Positions 5,636-13,533 of a DNA stretch of 15,850 bases are shown here, piece after piece. The DNA is taken from contig JAEWFU010000055.1 of the NCBI GenBank assembly GCA_023388675.1, forward strand, positions 1 through 15,850, read 5' to 3'. Below the pieces are notes generated by a model. That model had not been told where the DNA came from. It saw only the letters and a list, made by a program, of their open reading frames with translations, and made no database searches. The first letter of the stretch is position 1; each line of letters opens with the position of its first letter. Position numbers and translations under genes: made by a program. Source of the DNA: Pseudomonadota bacterium. GTDB lineage: Bacteria > Pseudomonadota > Alphaproteobacteria > Rhizobiales > Rhizobiaceae.

Positions 5636-6328
5636 TTATCGCACGATGTAGACGACGCGGTTCGTACCCGGCTCGACGAGAACCGGCTGTCCGTTCACAT
5701 AAACGTAGCGATACTCGTAGTCAGGGATTTCGCGTACCACTACGGTTTCGGGAAGTGTGGCGCCTACTACGACCTCGCCTTCGAGATAAACCGGTTCGAT
5801 CGGGTTTTCCTCGACATAGGTGCGGACCTCGGGGTTGGGATCGATGATGTTGCCCGTCACTCCGCCACCGGCTGCGCCGGCCACGCCACCAACCGCAGCG
5901 CCAACCGGGCCGCCGATGATCGCACCTGCAATCGCACCGGTGACGCCACCGGCCACGCCGCCAACGGTGCCGCCTTCGACAGGTGCAGGTTCAGCAGGGC
6001 CTTCGTAGACCGCTACCGGCACTTCCATTTCGACCGGGCGCTCGGTCACGATGACCTCGACGCCGGAATTGTCGGCGATCAGGTAGTCGGAATAAGCCCA
6101 ACCGGATAGGTCGCCATAGCTCACTTCGCACCATTTGCTGCCTTCGATGCACCCATTGAGCATGGCCTGATCATCGACCGCGATCGCGCCGATCACGGGA
6201 TATTCCGGGCCGGGACCGGCACGGAGGTTGAGATCGGTGGTGGCAACGACGGATGTCTGCGCCATGGCCAGAGTGGAGGAGGCCAGCAACGCGCCGGCCG
6301 CAGCCGACAGGAGAAGACGTGTTCTCAT
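5636..6328 (-). CDS. Secreted SH3-domain protein with DUF1236
   Basis: The 230-residue product starts with a Sec signal peptide (MRTRLLLSAAAGALLASSTL, cleavage likely after AMA at 23). A bacterial SH3 domain follows (about 26-85) with the LNLRAGPGPEYPVIG motif and two cysteines (60, 67) that may pair. Residues 119-159 are a Gly/Ala-rich stretch with GG-x3-GG spacing, like glycine-zipper segments. The C-terminus (about 165-230) matches DUF1236, ending in the RYVYVNGQPVLVEP type sequence. It probably acts in the periplasm or at the envelope; its function is unknown. An upstream in-frame extension to 6418 exists, but the start at 6328 follows AAGGA on the minus strand and directly gives the signal peptide. 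Confidence 0.85.
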   Translation of the reverse strand: MRTRLLLSAAAGALLASSTLAMAQTSVVATTDLNLRAGPGPEYPVIGAIAVDDQAMLNGCIEGSKWCEVSYGDLSGWAYSDYLIADNSGVEVIVTERPVEMEVPVAVYEGPAEPAPVEGGTVGGVAGGVTGAIAGAIIGGPVGAAVGGVAGAAGGGVTGNIIDPNPEVRTYVEENPIEPVYLEGEVVVGATLPETVVVREIPDYEYRYVYVNGQPVLVEPGTNRVVYIVR

Positions 6329-6399
6329 AGCGATGTTCCTTTCGACGTTGTTCCCCTTCGGCCGCAACAACGGGGTTGGAGCAACGACGTTCCGAAATT

Positions 6400-6418
6400 G
6401 TGATCGGGTAGAGATCAC
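6400..6418. promoter_or_regulatory. GTGATC-N7-GATCAC dyad upstream of the SH3 gene
   Basis: A perfect 6-base inverted repeat with a 7-base spacer lies about 72 bases before the start at 6328, in the 121-base gap after the amine oxidase gene. Its spacing does not fit a Crp site. It could be an operator for an unidentified regulator. Confidence 0.35.
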
Positions 6419-6449
6419 GATTTCCTACGGCGCTTAGCCGGATATGAAG

Positions 6450-7694
6450 TCAGGAAAGGTGGTCGATGACCTTGCCTGCCACATCTTCGCCTGAAAGACG
6501 GGCGCCACCGCATGTCTGGATCAGCGGACCGGCAAGATGCTCGCCGGCGAACCAGATGCGCTCGCCGACGGGAGTGGAAAGTGTCGCCCGCGCGGCGGAT
6601 TTACCGGGCCGGGCGGCTGCATATGCGCCGCGCACGTAGCGTTCGCCGCTCCAGCGCGTCATCGTCGCGCGGCCGACATATTTGCGCGCATCGTTGCCGA
6701 AGATCGCGCAGAGGCGGTGCACGACATAGTCGACACCGGCTTCTTCGCCTGCTGCTTCCATTTCCCAGGCGAAGTCGCCGCCGACGAAACCGACCATGAG
6801 ATCTATGTCGAAGGGAAAGCAGAGGAAGAAGAGGTCGTGGCGGGCATGGCCTTCGATCAGCAGGTCGTCGAAAGGCTTCAATCCGAACCTGCCGCCGCTG
6901 ATCTCGACCGGAATCTTGGTCAGCATGCCCATCGGGAGGTCGAAGATCGCTTCACGGTGGCCAAGCGGCAGACCCGGCAGGAATTCTATCTCCTCGAAAG
7001 CCAGCACTGCGGGCGATGCGGTTACGATCACGGCGCGGGCACGTATGGTGCCGCGGTCGGTGCCGACGGCAACGCCGGGGCCGCCCCAGCGGATGTTTCG
7101 CACCGGCGTCGACAGTTCGATAGGTATGTCCGAGCCAAAGCGGGCGACGAGCGCGCCGAAGCCCTCGCGGGTGAAATAGTTGGGATCGAGGCAGGCGGCG
7201 GCCTTGAAGTCCGCGATGGAAATCTCGTCGTCGTCCTTGCCGAAGTCCATCGGCCCGCAGAATGTGGTCGCGGCACGCAGCGCGTGGCCTTGCCGCAACA
7301 GCGACGACAGCCGATCCTCAGGCGCCGTGTGAGCCTCGATGAGCGCCTGCATCTCCAGGTCGGCCGCCTTGACGGCCTCGATTTCGGCGGCACTGGCCGC
7401 CCGATCATCGAAATAAAGCCGATCCAGCGCCATGTCGTGATGGAATAGCGTCCATCCGGCGTCCTGCGCTTCCTGGAAATAGGGATTGCGATCGGCCGCG
7501 TGAAGCCAGGCGCAGCCAATGTCGAAGGGAATGCCGAAGTGCTCGCTCGACGTGAAGGCGCGTCCGCCGATGCGATCCATGGCCTCCAGCACGGTAACGG
7601 TCATGCCGGCCGCTCGCAGCCGTCTGGCAGCGGCCAGTCCGGCGGAGCCAGCGCCGACGATCACCACATCGACATCGCCCACAGCCCCCTCCAT
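6450..7694 (-). CDS. FAD-dependent amine oxidase family protein
   Basis: The 414-residue protein has a Rossmann FAD-binding start: GAGSAG (14-19), Glu37 for the ribose, and RIGGRA (41-46), the motif of flavin monoamine oxidases. The C-terminal FAD motif is RIWFAGEHLAGPLIQTCGGA, also typical of the family. Members oxidise amines, polyamines or protoporphyrinogen-like substrates, giving an imine and hydrogen peroxide; the substrate cannot be told here. No signal peptide is seen, so it is probably cytoplasmic. The frame is open up to 7817, but the ATG at 7694 is preceded by GGAG on the minus strand and starts just before the FAD motif, so it is preferred. It is divergent from the transglycosylase gene. 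Confidence 0.86.
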   Translation of the reverse strand: MEGAVGDVDVVIVGAGSAGLAAARRLRAAGMTVTVLEAMDRIGGRAFTSSEHFGIPFDIGCAWLHAADRNPYFQEAQDAGWTLFHHDMALDRLYFDDRAASAAEIEAVKAADLEMQALIEAHTAPEDRLSSLLRQGHALRAATTFCGPMDFGKDDDEISIADFKAAACLDPNYFTREGFGALVARFGSDIPIELSTPVRNIRWGGPGVAVGTDRGTIRARAVIVTASPAVLAFEEIEFLPGLPLGHREAIFDLPMGMLTKIPVEISGGRFGLKPFDDLLIEGHARHDLFFLCFPFDIDLMVGFVGGDFAWEMEAAGEEAGVDYVVHRLCAIFGNDARKYVGRATMTRWSGERYVRGAYAAARPGKSAARATLSTPVGERIWFAGEHLAGPLIQTCGGARLSGEDVAGKVIDHLS

Positions 7695-7779
7695 GTAAGG
7701 CTCCGGTAACAATGGCAGGTTATTGGAGTTCAGCGCCGCGCGCCAGCGTTTTGCATTTTGCGAGACCTTGGCTGCGCAG

Positions 7780-7808
7780 GTGACAAGGCGGCGTGGTGCT
7801 GGCAAAAT
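7780..7808 (+). promoter_or_regulatory. Candidate promoter for the transglycosylase gene
   Basis: GTGACA (7780-7785) and CAAAAT (7803-7808) are separated by 17 bases and match five and four of six sigma-70 consensus positions. Transcription would start near 7815, leaving a short leader before AAGGAG and the ATG at 7847. A small dyad CCTTG-N13-CAAGG overlaps the -35. Confidence 0.45.
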
Positions 7809-7846
7809 CACCGGCAACGTAGAATCGTTCTATCAAGGAGAAACGA

Positions 7847-8662
7847 ATGGCGGCCAAGGCGATGAGCAAGGTGCTGGCTGTGGCGATGCTGGCGCTCGGG
7901 CTGTCAGGCGGCGCGGCGTATGCGCAGCAATGCGGCAACAACGCGAACGGCTTCAATGCATGGAAAGCGGAGTTCCGACAGCAGGCGGCAGCCCGCGGTG
8001 CGGGGCAGCGCGGGCTCGCGGCGCTTGAAGGCACCCGCTACAACAACGCCACGATCAAGGCCGACCGGGGCCAGAGAAGCTTCAAGCTCTCGCTCGACCA
8101 GTTCATGCAGCGCCGCGGCGCTCCGGCGATCGTGCGCAAGGGACGCCAGCTCAAGCAGCAGAACGCGCAGCTCTTCGCCAGCATCGAAAGCCGCTACGGC
8201 GTGCCGCCCGGCGTGCTGCTCGCCATCTGGGGCATGGAGACGAATTTCGGCGGCTTCATGGGGAACCAGAACATCGTCTCGGCGGTCGCGACGCTCGCAT
8301 ACGACTGCCGGCGCACGGAGTTCTTCACCAGGCAGCTTCATGCCGCGCTGCAACTGGTCGACCGCGGCTCGCTGCGGGCCGATTCCATCGGTGCAGCACA
8401 TGGTGAAGTCGGCCAGACGCAGTTCCTGCCGGAAAACGTCGTCAAGTTCGGCGTCGACGGTGATGGAGACGGGCGGGTCGACCTGATCCGCAGCAAGGCC
8501 GACGCGCTGCACTCCACCGCCAACTTCCTGCGCGGGCATGGATGGCGGCCGGGTGGCGGCTACCAGCCCGGTCAGGCGAACTATCGCGCGATCCAGGGCT
8601 GGAACGCAGCCAGCGTCTACCAGCAGGCAATCGCCATCATGGGCGCCGAAATCGACGGTTAG
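7847..8662 (+). CDS. Lytic murein transglycosylase, MltB/Slt35 type
   Basis: The 271-residue product begins with a Sec signal peptide (cleavage likely after AYA at 26). It matches the SLT_2 family, which cuts peptidoglycan to 1,6-anhydromuropeptides in the periplasm. The catalytic glutamate is probably Glu131 in AIWGMETNFG, and HGEVGQTQFLP (185-195) is the conserved substrate-groove motif. DGDGDGRVDL (204-213) has the D-x-D-x-D spacing of the EF-hand calcium loop known in E. coli Slt35. Cys29 lies just after the likely cleavage site, but there is no lipobox, so it is probably soluble rather than a lipoprotein. AAGGAG (7835-7840) sets the start. It is shorter than E. coli MltB (361 residues). 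Confidence 0.92.
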   Translation: MAAKAMSKVLAVAMLALGLSGGAAYAQQCGNNANGFNAWKAEFRQQAAARGAGQRGLAALEGTRYNNATIKADRGQRSFKLSLDQFMQRRGAPAIVRKGRQLKQQNAQLFASIESRYGVPPGVLLAIWGMETNFGGFMGNQNIVSAVATLAYDCRRTEFFTRQLHAALQLVDRGSLRADSIGAAHGEVGQTQFLPENVVKFGVDGDGDGRVDLIRSKADALHSTANFLRGHGWRPGGGYQPGQANYRAIQGWNAASVYQQAIAIMGAEIDG

Positions 8663-8674
8663 TCAGGCTGCCTT

Positions 8675-8699
8675 CCTCTCCCTGCTTGTTGGGGAGAGG
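8675..8699. repeat. Degenerate Rhizobiales-type palindrome, hairpin
   Basis: CCTCTCCC (8675-8682) pairs with GGGAGAGG (8692-8699). The following ATGGCGGCAGGCAGG resembles the inverse half of the intergenic element at 8761-8809, in worn form. The hairpin may also help end the transglycosylase transcript, but no T run follows. Confidence 0.55.
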
Positions 8700-8760
8700 A
8701 TGGCGGCAGGCAGGTTGGGCGCTGTTGTGCCGGCCTCTTAATCCGCTAGCAGCAGTGCTG

Positions 8761-8809
8761 CCCCTCATCCGGCCCTTCGGGCCACCTTCTCCCCGTGAAC
8801 GGGGAGAAG
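8761..8809. repeat. Rhizobiales intergenic palindromic element (RIME-like)
   Basis: The segment begins CCCCTCATCCGG and contains two hairpins: GGCCC-ttc-GGGCC (8771-8783) and CTTCTCCCCG with loop TGAA and CGGGGAGAAG (8786-8809). This layout is common between genes in Rhizobiales genomes. It lies 12 bases past the argG stop and may serve as the argG 3' structure. With the worn copy at 8675 it fills most of the 159-base gap. Confidence 0.75.
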
Positions 8810-8821
8810 AGGCAAAGCAGA

Positions 8822-10045
8822 TCAGCTCTTGCGCTTCCTCGCCGCCAGCGTGCGCAGCCGAAGCGCGTTGAGACGGATGAAGCCCTCGGCGTCCTTCTGG
8901 TCGTAGGCGCCGCGGTCGTCCTCGAAGGTGACCAGCGCGTCGGAATAGAGCGACCTCGGCGAGCGGCGGCCGGTGACGATGACGTTGCCCTTATAGAGCT
9001 TGAGGCGCACCTCTCCCTCGACATCTTCCTGGCTCTTGTCGATCAACGCCTGCAGCATCTCGCGCTCGGGCGAGAACCAGAAGCCGTTATAGATCAGCTC
9101 CGCATAGCGCGGCATCAGCTCGTCCTTGAGGTGCGCGGCACCGCGGTCGAGCGTGATCGACTCGATGGCGCGGTGCGCCTGCAGCAGGATCGTGCCGCCC
9201 GGCGTCTCGTAGACGCCACGCGACTTCATGCCGACGAAGCGGTTCTCGACGAGATCGAGGCGGCCGATGCCGTTGTCCCGGCCGAGATCGTTGAGCTTCG
9301 CAAGCAGGGTCGCCGGCGACAGTTCCTTGCCGTCGATCGCGACAGCATCACCCTTTTTGAAGGTGATGGTGATGTCGGTGGCGACATCGGGCGCATCCAT
9401 CGGCGAGACGGTGCGCTGGTGGACATATTCCGGCGGCTCGCTCCAGGGGTCTTCGAGCACCTTTCCTTCCGAGGAGGAGTGCAGCAGGTTGGCGTCGACC
9501 GAGAACGGCGCCTCGCCCTTCTTGTCCTTGGCGACGGGGATCTGGTGCTGCTCGGCGAAGTTGATCAGGTCGGTGCGCGACTTGAAGGTCCAGTCGCGCC
9601 AGGGCGCGATCACCTTGATGTCGGGGTTGAGCGCGTAGGCCGACAGCTCGAAACGGACCTGGTCGTTGCCCTTGCCGGTCGCGCCGTGTGCGATGGCGTC
9701 CGCGCCGGTCTCGGCGGCGATCTCGACAAGGCGCTTGGAGATCAGCGGCCGCGCGATGGAGGTGCCGAGCAGATAGAGCCCCTCATACTGAGCGTTGGCG
9801 CGGAACATCGGAAAGACGAAGTCGGAGACGAACTCCTCGCGCACGTCCTCGATATAGATCTCCTTGATGCCGAGCATCTCGGCCTTCTTGCGCGCCGGCT
9901 CCAGCTCCTCGCCCTGGCCGAGGTCGGCGGTGAACGTCACCACTTCCGCGCCGAGCTCGGTCTGCAGCCACTTCAGGATAATCGAGGTGTCGAGGCCGCC
10001 CGAATAGGCCAGCACCACCTTCTTGACGTCTTGCAGTTTGGACAT
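8822..10045 (-). CDS. argG: Argininosuccinate synthase
   Basis: The 407-residue enzyme joins citrulline and aspartate using ATP, the seventh step of arginine synthesis. The N-terminal ATP-pyrophosphatase motif AYSGGLDTS is at 13-21. Other hallmarks include [33 protein letters not shown] and the [14 protein letters not shown] stretch. Length and order match the bacterial ArgG family. The start at 10045 ([17 protein letters not shown]) fits the family; in-frame starts at 10066 and 10078 would add extra residues. The ribosome site is weak. It stands alone, divergent from the exported protein gene at 10255. Confidence 0.97.
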   Translation of the reverse strand: MSKLQDVKKVVLAYSGGLDTSIILKWLQTELGAEVVTFTADLGQGEELEPARKKAEMLGIKEIYIEDVREEFVSDFVFPMFRANAQYEGLYLLGTSIARPLISKRLVEIAAETGADAIAHGATGKGNDQVRFELSAYALNPDIKVIAPWRDWTFKSRTDLINFAEQHQIPVAKDKKGEAPFSVDANLLHSSSEGKVLEDPWSEPPEYVHQRTVSPMDAPDVATDITITFKKGDAVAIDGKELSPATLLAKLNDLGRDNGIGRLDLVENRFVGMKSRGVYETPGGTILLQAHRAIESITLDRGAAHLKDELMPRYAELIYNGFWFSPEREMLQALIDKSQEDVEGEVRLKLYKGNVIVTGRRSPRSLYSDALVTFEDDRGAYDQKDAEGFIRLNALRLRTLAARKRKS

Positions 10046-10104
10046 ATCGCCCCCGGTTCGTTTCATGCGCGGCGGCAAGCTGCCGCGCGAGGATCGGCGG
10101 CACT

Positions 10105-10172
10105 TTTATCAGGAATGCCGGGCCGGGCAAGCGCGCTTGCACAATCGGCGCCAAGCGGTTCATCCGATTGTG
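10105..10172. promoter_or_regulatory. argG upstream region with palindrome and inverted repeat
   Basis: This part of the 209-base divergent gap holds a perfect 14-base palindrome, GCAAGCGCGCTTGC (10127-10140), which touches an inverted repeat CACAATCGG (10140-10148) and CCGATTGTG (10164-10172). On the minus strand CTTGCC (10131-10126) and GATAAA (10110-10105), 15 bases apart, form a weak argG promoter that overlaps the palindrome. The dyads could be operators for one or both genes. Confidence 0.4.
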
Positions 10173-10254
10173 AGACGGCGATGTCTTGTCGCCCGTTTTG
10201 CCATCGATAGACTCACGGTCACTGATTCTATGCCTTGAGGAAGGGAACGAAGTC

Positions 10255-11262
10255 TTGTCGCATCAAGCAGGCTATGTTGCGCGCGTGCGAAAGCTAGCTG
10301 GCGATATGCCACTCCCGTGGCTGGCGTTGTCCTGCGCGGCCCTGGCCGCTGTGATTGCCTCGCACCCTGCCATGGCTCAGCAGCCGGACCGCTGGGTGGC
10401 GGACGAGGCGCTGGCGACCGCCACGCTGCCCCACCCGAGCGCCGGCGAGATGGCGTCGGCGACGCTTTCCTGTGATGCGCAGCGCTGGTCGCTGGTGCTC
10501 GATACAGGCGATGTCGCAACGCCCCAAGCCGGATCGGCAACGATGACGGTCGGCAGCCGTGCTTTCGACCTCGACACGCGGCTGGCCGGCAAGCTCCTGA
10601 CGGCAAGGCTGCCGAAGGAGGCGCTCGAGCCGCTCAAGAACGGTTCAAGATTGGAACTGGCCCTGTCCGCAGCACAGGACGAGCCGGCTGCCCCGCTGGT
10701 TTTTTCGCTGCGCGGATCGAAGCTGGCGATCTCTTCGGCGCAGGAGCGGTGCAGCCTGCGCGACATGTCGGCATACCAGCCGGTGACCTTCACGCCCTAT
10801 TCTTCCTACCTCAACGAGGCGAAGGCGCTGCGTGCCGCGGATATCGAGGCTTTCGTGCAGGCCACGGCATCGCAGCCGAAACTGGACGTGGCGATGGCGG
10901 AGCTGGACGAAGGCAGGCGCGTGTTGTTCACGCGGCTTTGCGGGTCGTCATGGTATTACGGGCTTTCCGGCTGCAACATCACCGGTTTCGCGCCCGCGCC
11001 GGCCGATCAAGCCGAGGGGGACGAAGGTGGCGGCACGTCGGAACCCGCGTGGCGCCCTGTCTACGACACGGAGAATGTGCTCCTGTATCTCGACCAAAGA
11101 TCCCGCTCGCATGGCTGGTCGGATGTCGTCACCCTGCCGGTGGGCGCATCCGGAACCGGGCTGGTCTGGCGTTGGGACGGTCGATCCTATGCGCTGAAGG
11201 GCGAACTTCCGGAGGAAGCGGACGATTTCGACCCGCAGGCGCTGCGCCAAGGCCGCGATTGA
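10255..11262 (+). CDS. Exported protein of unknown function
   Basis: I do not recognise the family with confidence. The frame is open from 10186. The TTG at 10255 has a good ribosome site (GAGGAAGGGA, 10237-10246), and this start gives 335 residues. A signal peptide follows with basic residues, a hydrophobic core (PLPWLALSCAALAAVIA) and a likely cut after AMA at 41. An ATG at 10306 is an alternative that would leave a shorter signal. The mature part has four cysteines (73, 166, 229, 240), suitable for two disulfides in the periplasm. The C-terminal half is rich in Trp and Tyr (SSWYYGLSGC, WRPVYDTENVLLYLDQ, LVWRWDGRSYAL). No catalytic motif was seen. It converges with the TRAP operon, the two stops being only 4 bases apart. 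Confidence 0.72.
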   Translation: MSHQAGYVARVRKLAGDMPLPWLALSCAALAAVIASHPAMAQQPDRWVADEALATATLPHPSAGEMASATLSCDAQRWSLVLDTGDVATPQAGSATMTVGSRAFDLDTRLAGKLLTARLPKEALEPLKNGSRLELALSAAQDEPAAPLVFSLRGSKLAISSAQERCSLRDMSAYQPVTFTPYSSYLNEAKALRAADIEAFVQATASQPKLDVAMAELDEGRRVLFTRLCGSSWYYGLSGCNITGFAPAPADQAEGDEGGGTSEPAWRPVYDTENVLLYLDQRSRSHGWSDVVTLPVGASGTGLVWRWDGRSYALKGELPEEADDFDPQALRQGRD

Positions 11263-11266
11263 CGGT

Positions 11267-11443
11267 TTACCGACGCGATGGACGTCTCCTGAAGAGCTGC
11301 GTGCCGAAATCGTAGGCCGCAAGCGCGACGCCGGTCAACGCGACGACGATCAGCATGGGGTGTGCGACCGACACCACGATCACGCCCAGGAAGCCCGTGA
11401 AGAACAGGAAGGCAATCGCCGCCATGATGCGGTCCGCTGTCAT
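11267..11443 (-). CDS. Small membrane protein at the end of the TRAP operon
   Basis: This 58-residue frame runs from ATG at 11443 to TAA at 11267. Its start follows GAGGAGAA on the minus strand with good spacing, 39 bases after the dctM stop. The sequence begins MTADRIMAAIAFLFFTGFLG and contains two likely membrane segments (about 8-26 and 30-44), then a basic tail (FRRRPSRR). It is not one of the standard TRAP subunits. Placement and the strong ribosome site support a real gene co-transcribed with the transporter, perhaps an accessory or stability factor. The function is unknown. Confidence 0.7.
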   Translation of the reverse strand: MTADRIMAAIAFLFFTGFLGVIVVSVAHPMLIVVALTGVALAAYDFGTQLFRRRPSRR

Positions 11444-11482
11444 TGTCTTCTCCTCGCCGTCGTCATTGTCGACCCGCGCCTC

Positions 11483-12835
11483 CTATCGACCATACATAAG
11501 CTGAGGCAGCCAGTAGATGATTGCCGGTACGTTGTAGACGACGATCATCGCCAGAAACACCATGGCGACATAGGGCAAGGAGCCTGCGAAAATCTCCGTG
11601 AGCTTCACATGCGGCGGCGCGATGCCCTTGAGGTAATAGGCCGACATCGCCATCGGCGGTGTCAGAAACGAGGTTTGCAGGTTCAGCGCGATGAGGATGC
11701 CGAAGAACAGCGGATCGATGTCGAACAGCGGCAGCAATGGCAGGAATATCGGCACGAAGATGATGATGATCTCGGACCATTCGAGCGGCCAGCCGAGCAG
11801 GAAGATGAGGAGTTGGGCAAGCAGCAGGAATTGCAGCGGGGTGAGCGACAGGCCTTCGACGAATTCGCGCACAACGTGCTCGCCACCGAGATAGGAAAAA
11901 ACCGAGGCGAATACCCAGGACCCCACGAACAGCCAGCATACCATCGCTGTCGTGCGCACGGTAAGGTAGACGGATTCCTGCAAACGCGCCCAGGTAAGCG
12001 CCCGGTAGGCCGCAGCAAGCAGCAATCCGCCCAGCGCGCCGATGGCGGCGGCTTCCGACGGTGTCGCCAGCCCGAAAAGGATGGCGCCCAGCACCGAAAG
12101 GATCAGGATCGCCAGCGGGAAGAACGACGTCAGCATCATCCACAGGATGCGGGCGATCGGGACCTTTTCGTCGCTTTGAGGAGGGCGTGGCGCCAGATTC
12201 GGCTGCAGCATCGCGCGAATGACAATGTAGACGAGATAGAAGCCCGCGAGGAGGAAACCGGGCAGGAGCGCACCGGCATAGAGCCGCACGATCGACACGC
12301 CAGACGAAGCTGCGTAGACGATCAGCATGATCGAGGGCGGAATAAGGATGCCGAGCGTACCGCCGGCGCAGATCACGCCGGATGCGAACCGGGAATCGTA
12401 ACGCGCCTTCAGCATTGCCGGGAAGGCGAGCAGGCCCATCAAAGTAACGACCGCGCCCACGATGCCGGTTGCTGTGGCAAACAGGGCGCAGGTGATCAAT
12501 GCGGCCACGGCCATCGAGCCCGGCAATCGTCGGGTCGCGACGCTCAGCGTCTCGAACAGCCGGTCGACGATATTGGCGCGTTCGACGATGTAACCCATGA
12601 ACAGGAATAGCGGGATCGCCGTCAGCACGTCGTTCGCCATGACCGAATAGGTCTGGTTGACGAAGAGGTCGAACACGCGATTGTCGAAGATATGCCGCAT
12701 GCGGTCGGCGTCGTAATAGGCGTAGTAGCCGAAGCCGATGCCCATCGCCATCAGCGTGAACGCGATGGGGAAGCCGAGCATGATGATAAAGATGAACAAT
12801 CCCAGCATCAGGATCGCGATTTGCGGATCGGTCAT
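11483..12835 (-). CDS. dctM: TRAP transporter large permease, DctM type
   Basis: The 450-residue membrane protein is the ion-coupled transport subunit of a tripartite ATP-independent periplasmic (TRAP) transporter, with about 12 hydrophobic segments. Family motifs include IPLFLFMGYIVER near 75-87, ICAGGTLGILIPPSIMLIVY near 155-174, and FGLATPSEAAAIGALGG in the second half. LNLQTSFLTPPMA near the C-terminus is the matching second-repeat loop. The ATG overlaps the dctQ stop by four bases (ATGA, 12835-12832), so translation is coupled. The SBP upstream is of the 2-oxoacid/lactate-binding type, so a carboxylate substrate is likely. Confidence 0.95.
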   Translation of the reverse strand: MTDPQIAILMLGLFIFIIMLGFPIAFTLMAMGIGFGYYAYYDADRMRHIFDNRVFDLFVNQTYSVMANDVLTAIPLFLFMGYIVERANIVDRLFETLSVATRRLPGSMAVAALITCALFATATGIVGAVVTLMGLLAFPAMLKARYDSRFASGVICAGGTLGILIPPSIMLIVYAASSGVSIVRLYAGALLPGFLLAGFYLVYIVIRAMLQPNLAPRPPQSDEKVPIARILWMMLTSFFPLAILILSVLGAILFGLATPSEAAAIGALGGLLLAAAYRALTWARLQESVYLTVRTTAMVCWLFVGSWVFASVFSYLGGEHVVREFVEGLSLTPLQFLLLAQLLIFLLGWPLEWSEIIIIFVPIFLPLLPLFDIDPLFFGILIALNLQTSFLTPPMAMSAYYLKGIAPPHVKLTEIFAGSLPYVAMVFLAMIVVYNVPAIIYWLPQLMYGR

Positions 12836-13452
12836 CGGCGTGGCTCCCCCGGCTTGACCACGTCGATTGCCTCGCTGCCATGCGCGATGGCCGAAAGTCC
12901 TTCCTTCTGCAGCACGGCTTCCAGTTCCTCCACGTCGTCATCGGGCTTCAGCCATTCGCCGGTGCGGATCGCCAGGATGCAGCGGAACACCTGGGCAATG
13001 CCCTGGATGACCAGCAGCACGCCGGCGGCGACGATGACGCTCTTGAATTGGTAGATCGGAATGTTTGCCGGGCTCATCACGCTGACCTCGAGGTATCGCC
13101 ATGAGCGGCCGGCGTAGCGCCAGCCGGCGAAGACCAGCGCCAGAACCCCGGGAAAGAAGAAGATGAAATAAAGCACCAGCTCGACGGTCGCCTGCGTCCG
13201 GATCGACCAGAGGCGGTAGACGAAGTCGCCGCGAACATGGGCGTCACGTGACAAGGCGTAGGCACCCGCCATCATGAACATGGTGCCGTACATCATGTAG
13301 GTGAGATCGAATGCCCAGGCCGTCGGCCTGTTGAAGAGGTAGCGCGCGAAGACCTCGTAACCGACGCCGATGGTCATCACCATCACGCACCAGGCGAAAG
13401 CCTTGCCGAACCATGCAGAAAGCTTGTCCGCCAGTCGAATATAGCGTTCCAT
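12832..13452 (-). CDS. dctQ: TRAP transporter small permease, DctQ type
   Basis: The 206-residue protein has four likely membrane helices (about 17-38, 50-68, 88-110 and 136-160). It also has the DctQ hallmarks R-Y-L-F-N-R-P (37-43) and DAHVRGDF (70-77). DctQ links the substrate-binding protein to DctM and is essential for uptake. A GTG 12 bases upstream (13464) is in frame, but the ATG at 13452 follows AAGGA closely and is preferred. The long acidic C-terminal tail (from 168) is cytoplasmic and fits the larger DctQ variants. It lies 81 bases after dctP, with a hairpin in the gap. Confidence 0.92.
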   Translation of the reverse strand: MERYIRLADKLSAWFGKAFAWCVMVMTIGVGYEVFARYLFNRPTAWAFDLTYMMYGTMFMMAGAYALSRDAHVRGDFVYRLWSIRTQATVELVLYFIFFFPGVLALVFAGWRYAGRSWRYLEVSVMSPANIPIYQFKSVIVAAGVLLVIQGIAQVFRCILAIRTGEWLKPDDDVEELEAVLQKEGLSAIAHGSEAIDVVKPGEPRR

Positions 13453-13481
13453 ATTGTCCTTCACCGCACTTCGGACGCTGC

Positions 13482-13508
13482 GAACGGGGCAGAAAAACCG
13501 CCCCGTTC
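13482..13508 (-). promoter_or_regulatory. Hairpin between dctP and dctQ
   Basis: GAACGGGGC (13482-13490) pairs perfectly with GCCCCGTTC (13500-13508) around a 9-base loop. No T run follows on the minus strand, so it is more likely a partial terminator or an mRNA stabiliser. Such intercistronic stems can raise the amount of binding protein over permeases; that use here is inferred. Confidence 0.6.
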
Positions 13509-13533
13509 ATTCATGCGTGACGCTTCCCGGCGA

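Noticed and set aside
6399..6420. Crp-type site TGTGA...TCACG
   Set aside because: The half-sites are 11 bases apart; Crp needs 6.
8795..10210. 471-codon plus-strand frame opposite argG
   Set aside because: It is a shadow of argG without a plausible start or family motif.
11360..12610. 416-codon plus-strand frame opposite dctM
   Set aside because: It is rich in Gln, Arg, His and Asp, the typical reverse image of a membrane protein gene.
11463..12941. 492-codon minus-strand frame overlapping dctM and dctQ
   Set aside because: It is an alternate frame of dctM, which has clear TRAP motifs.
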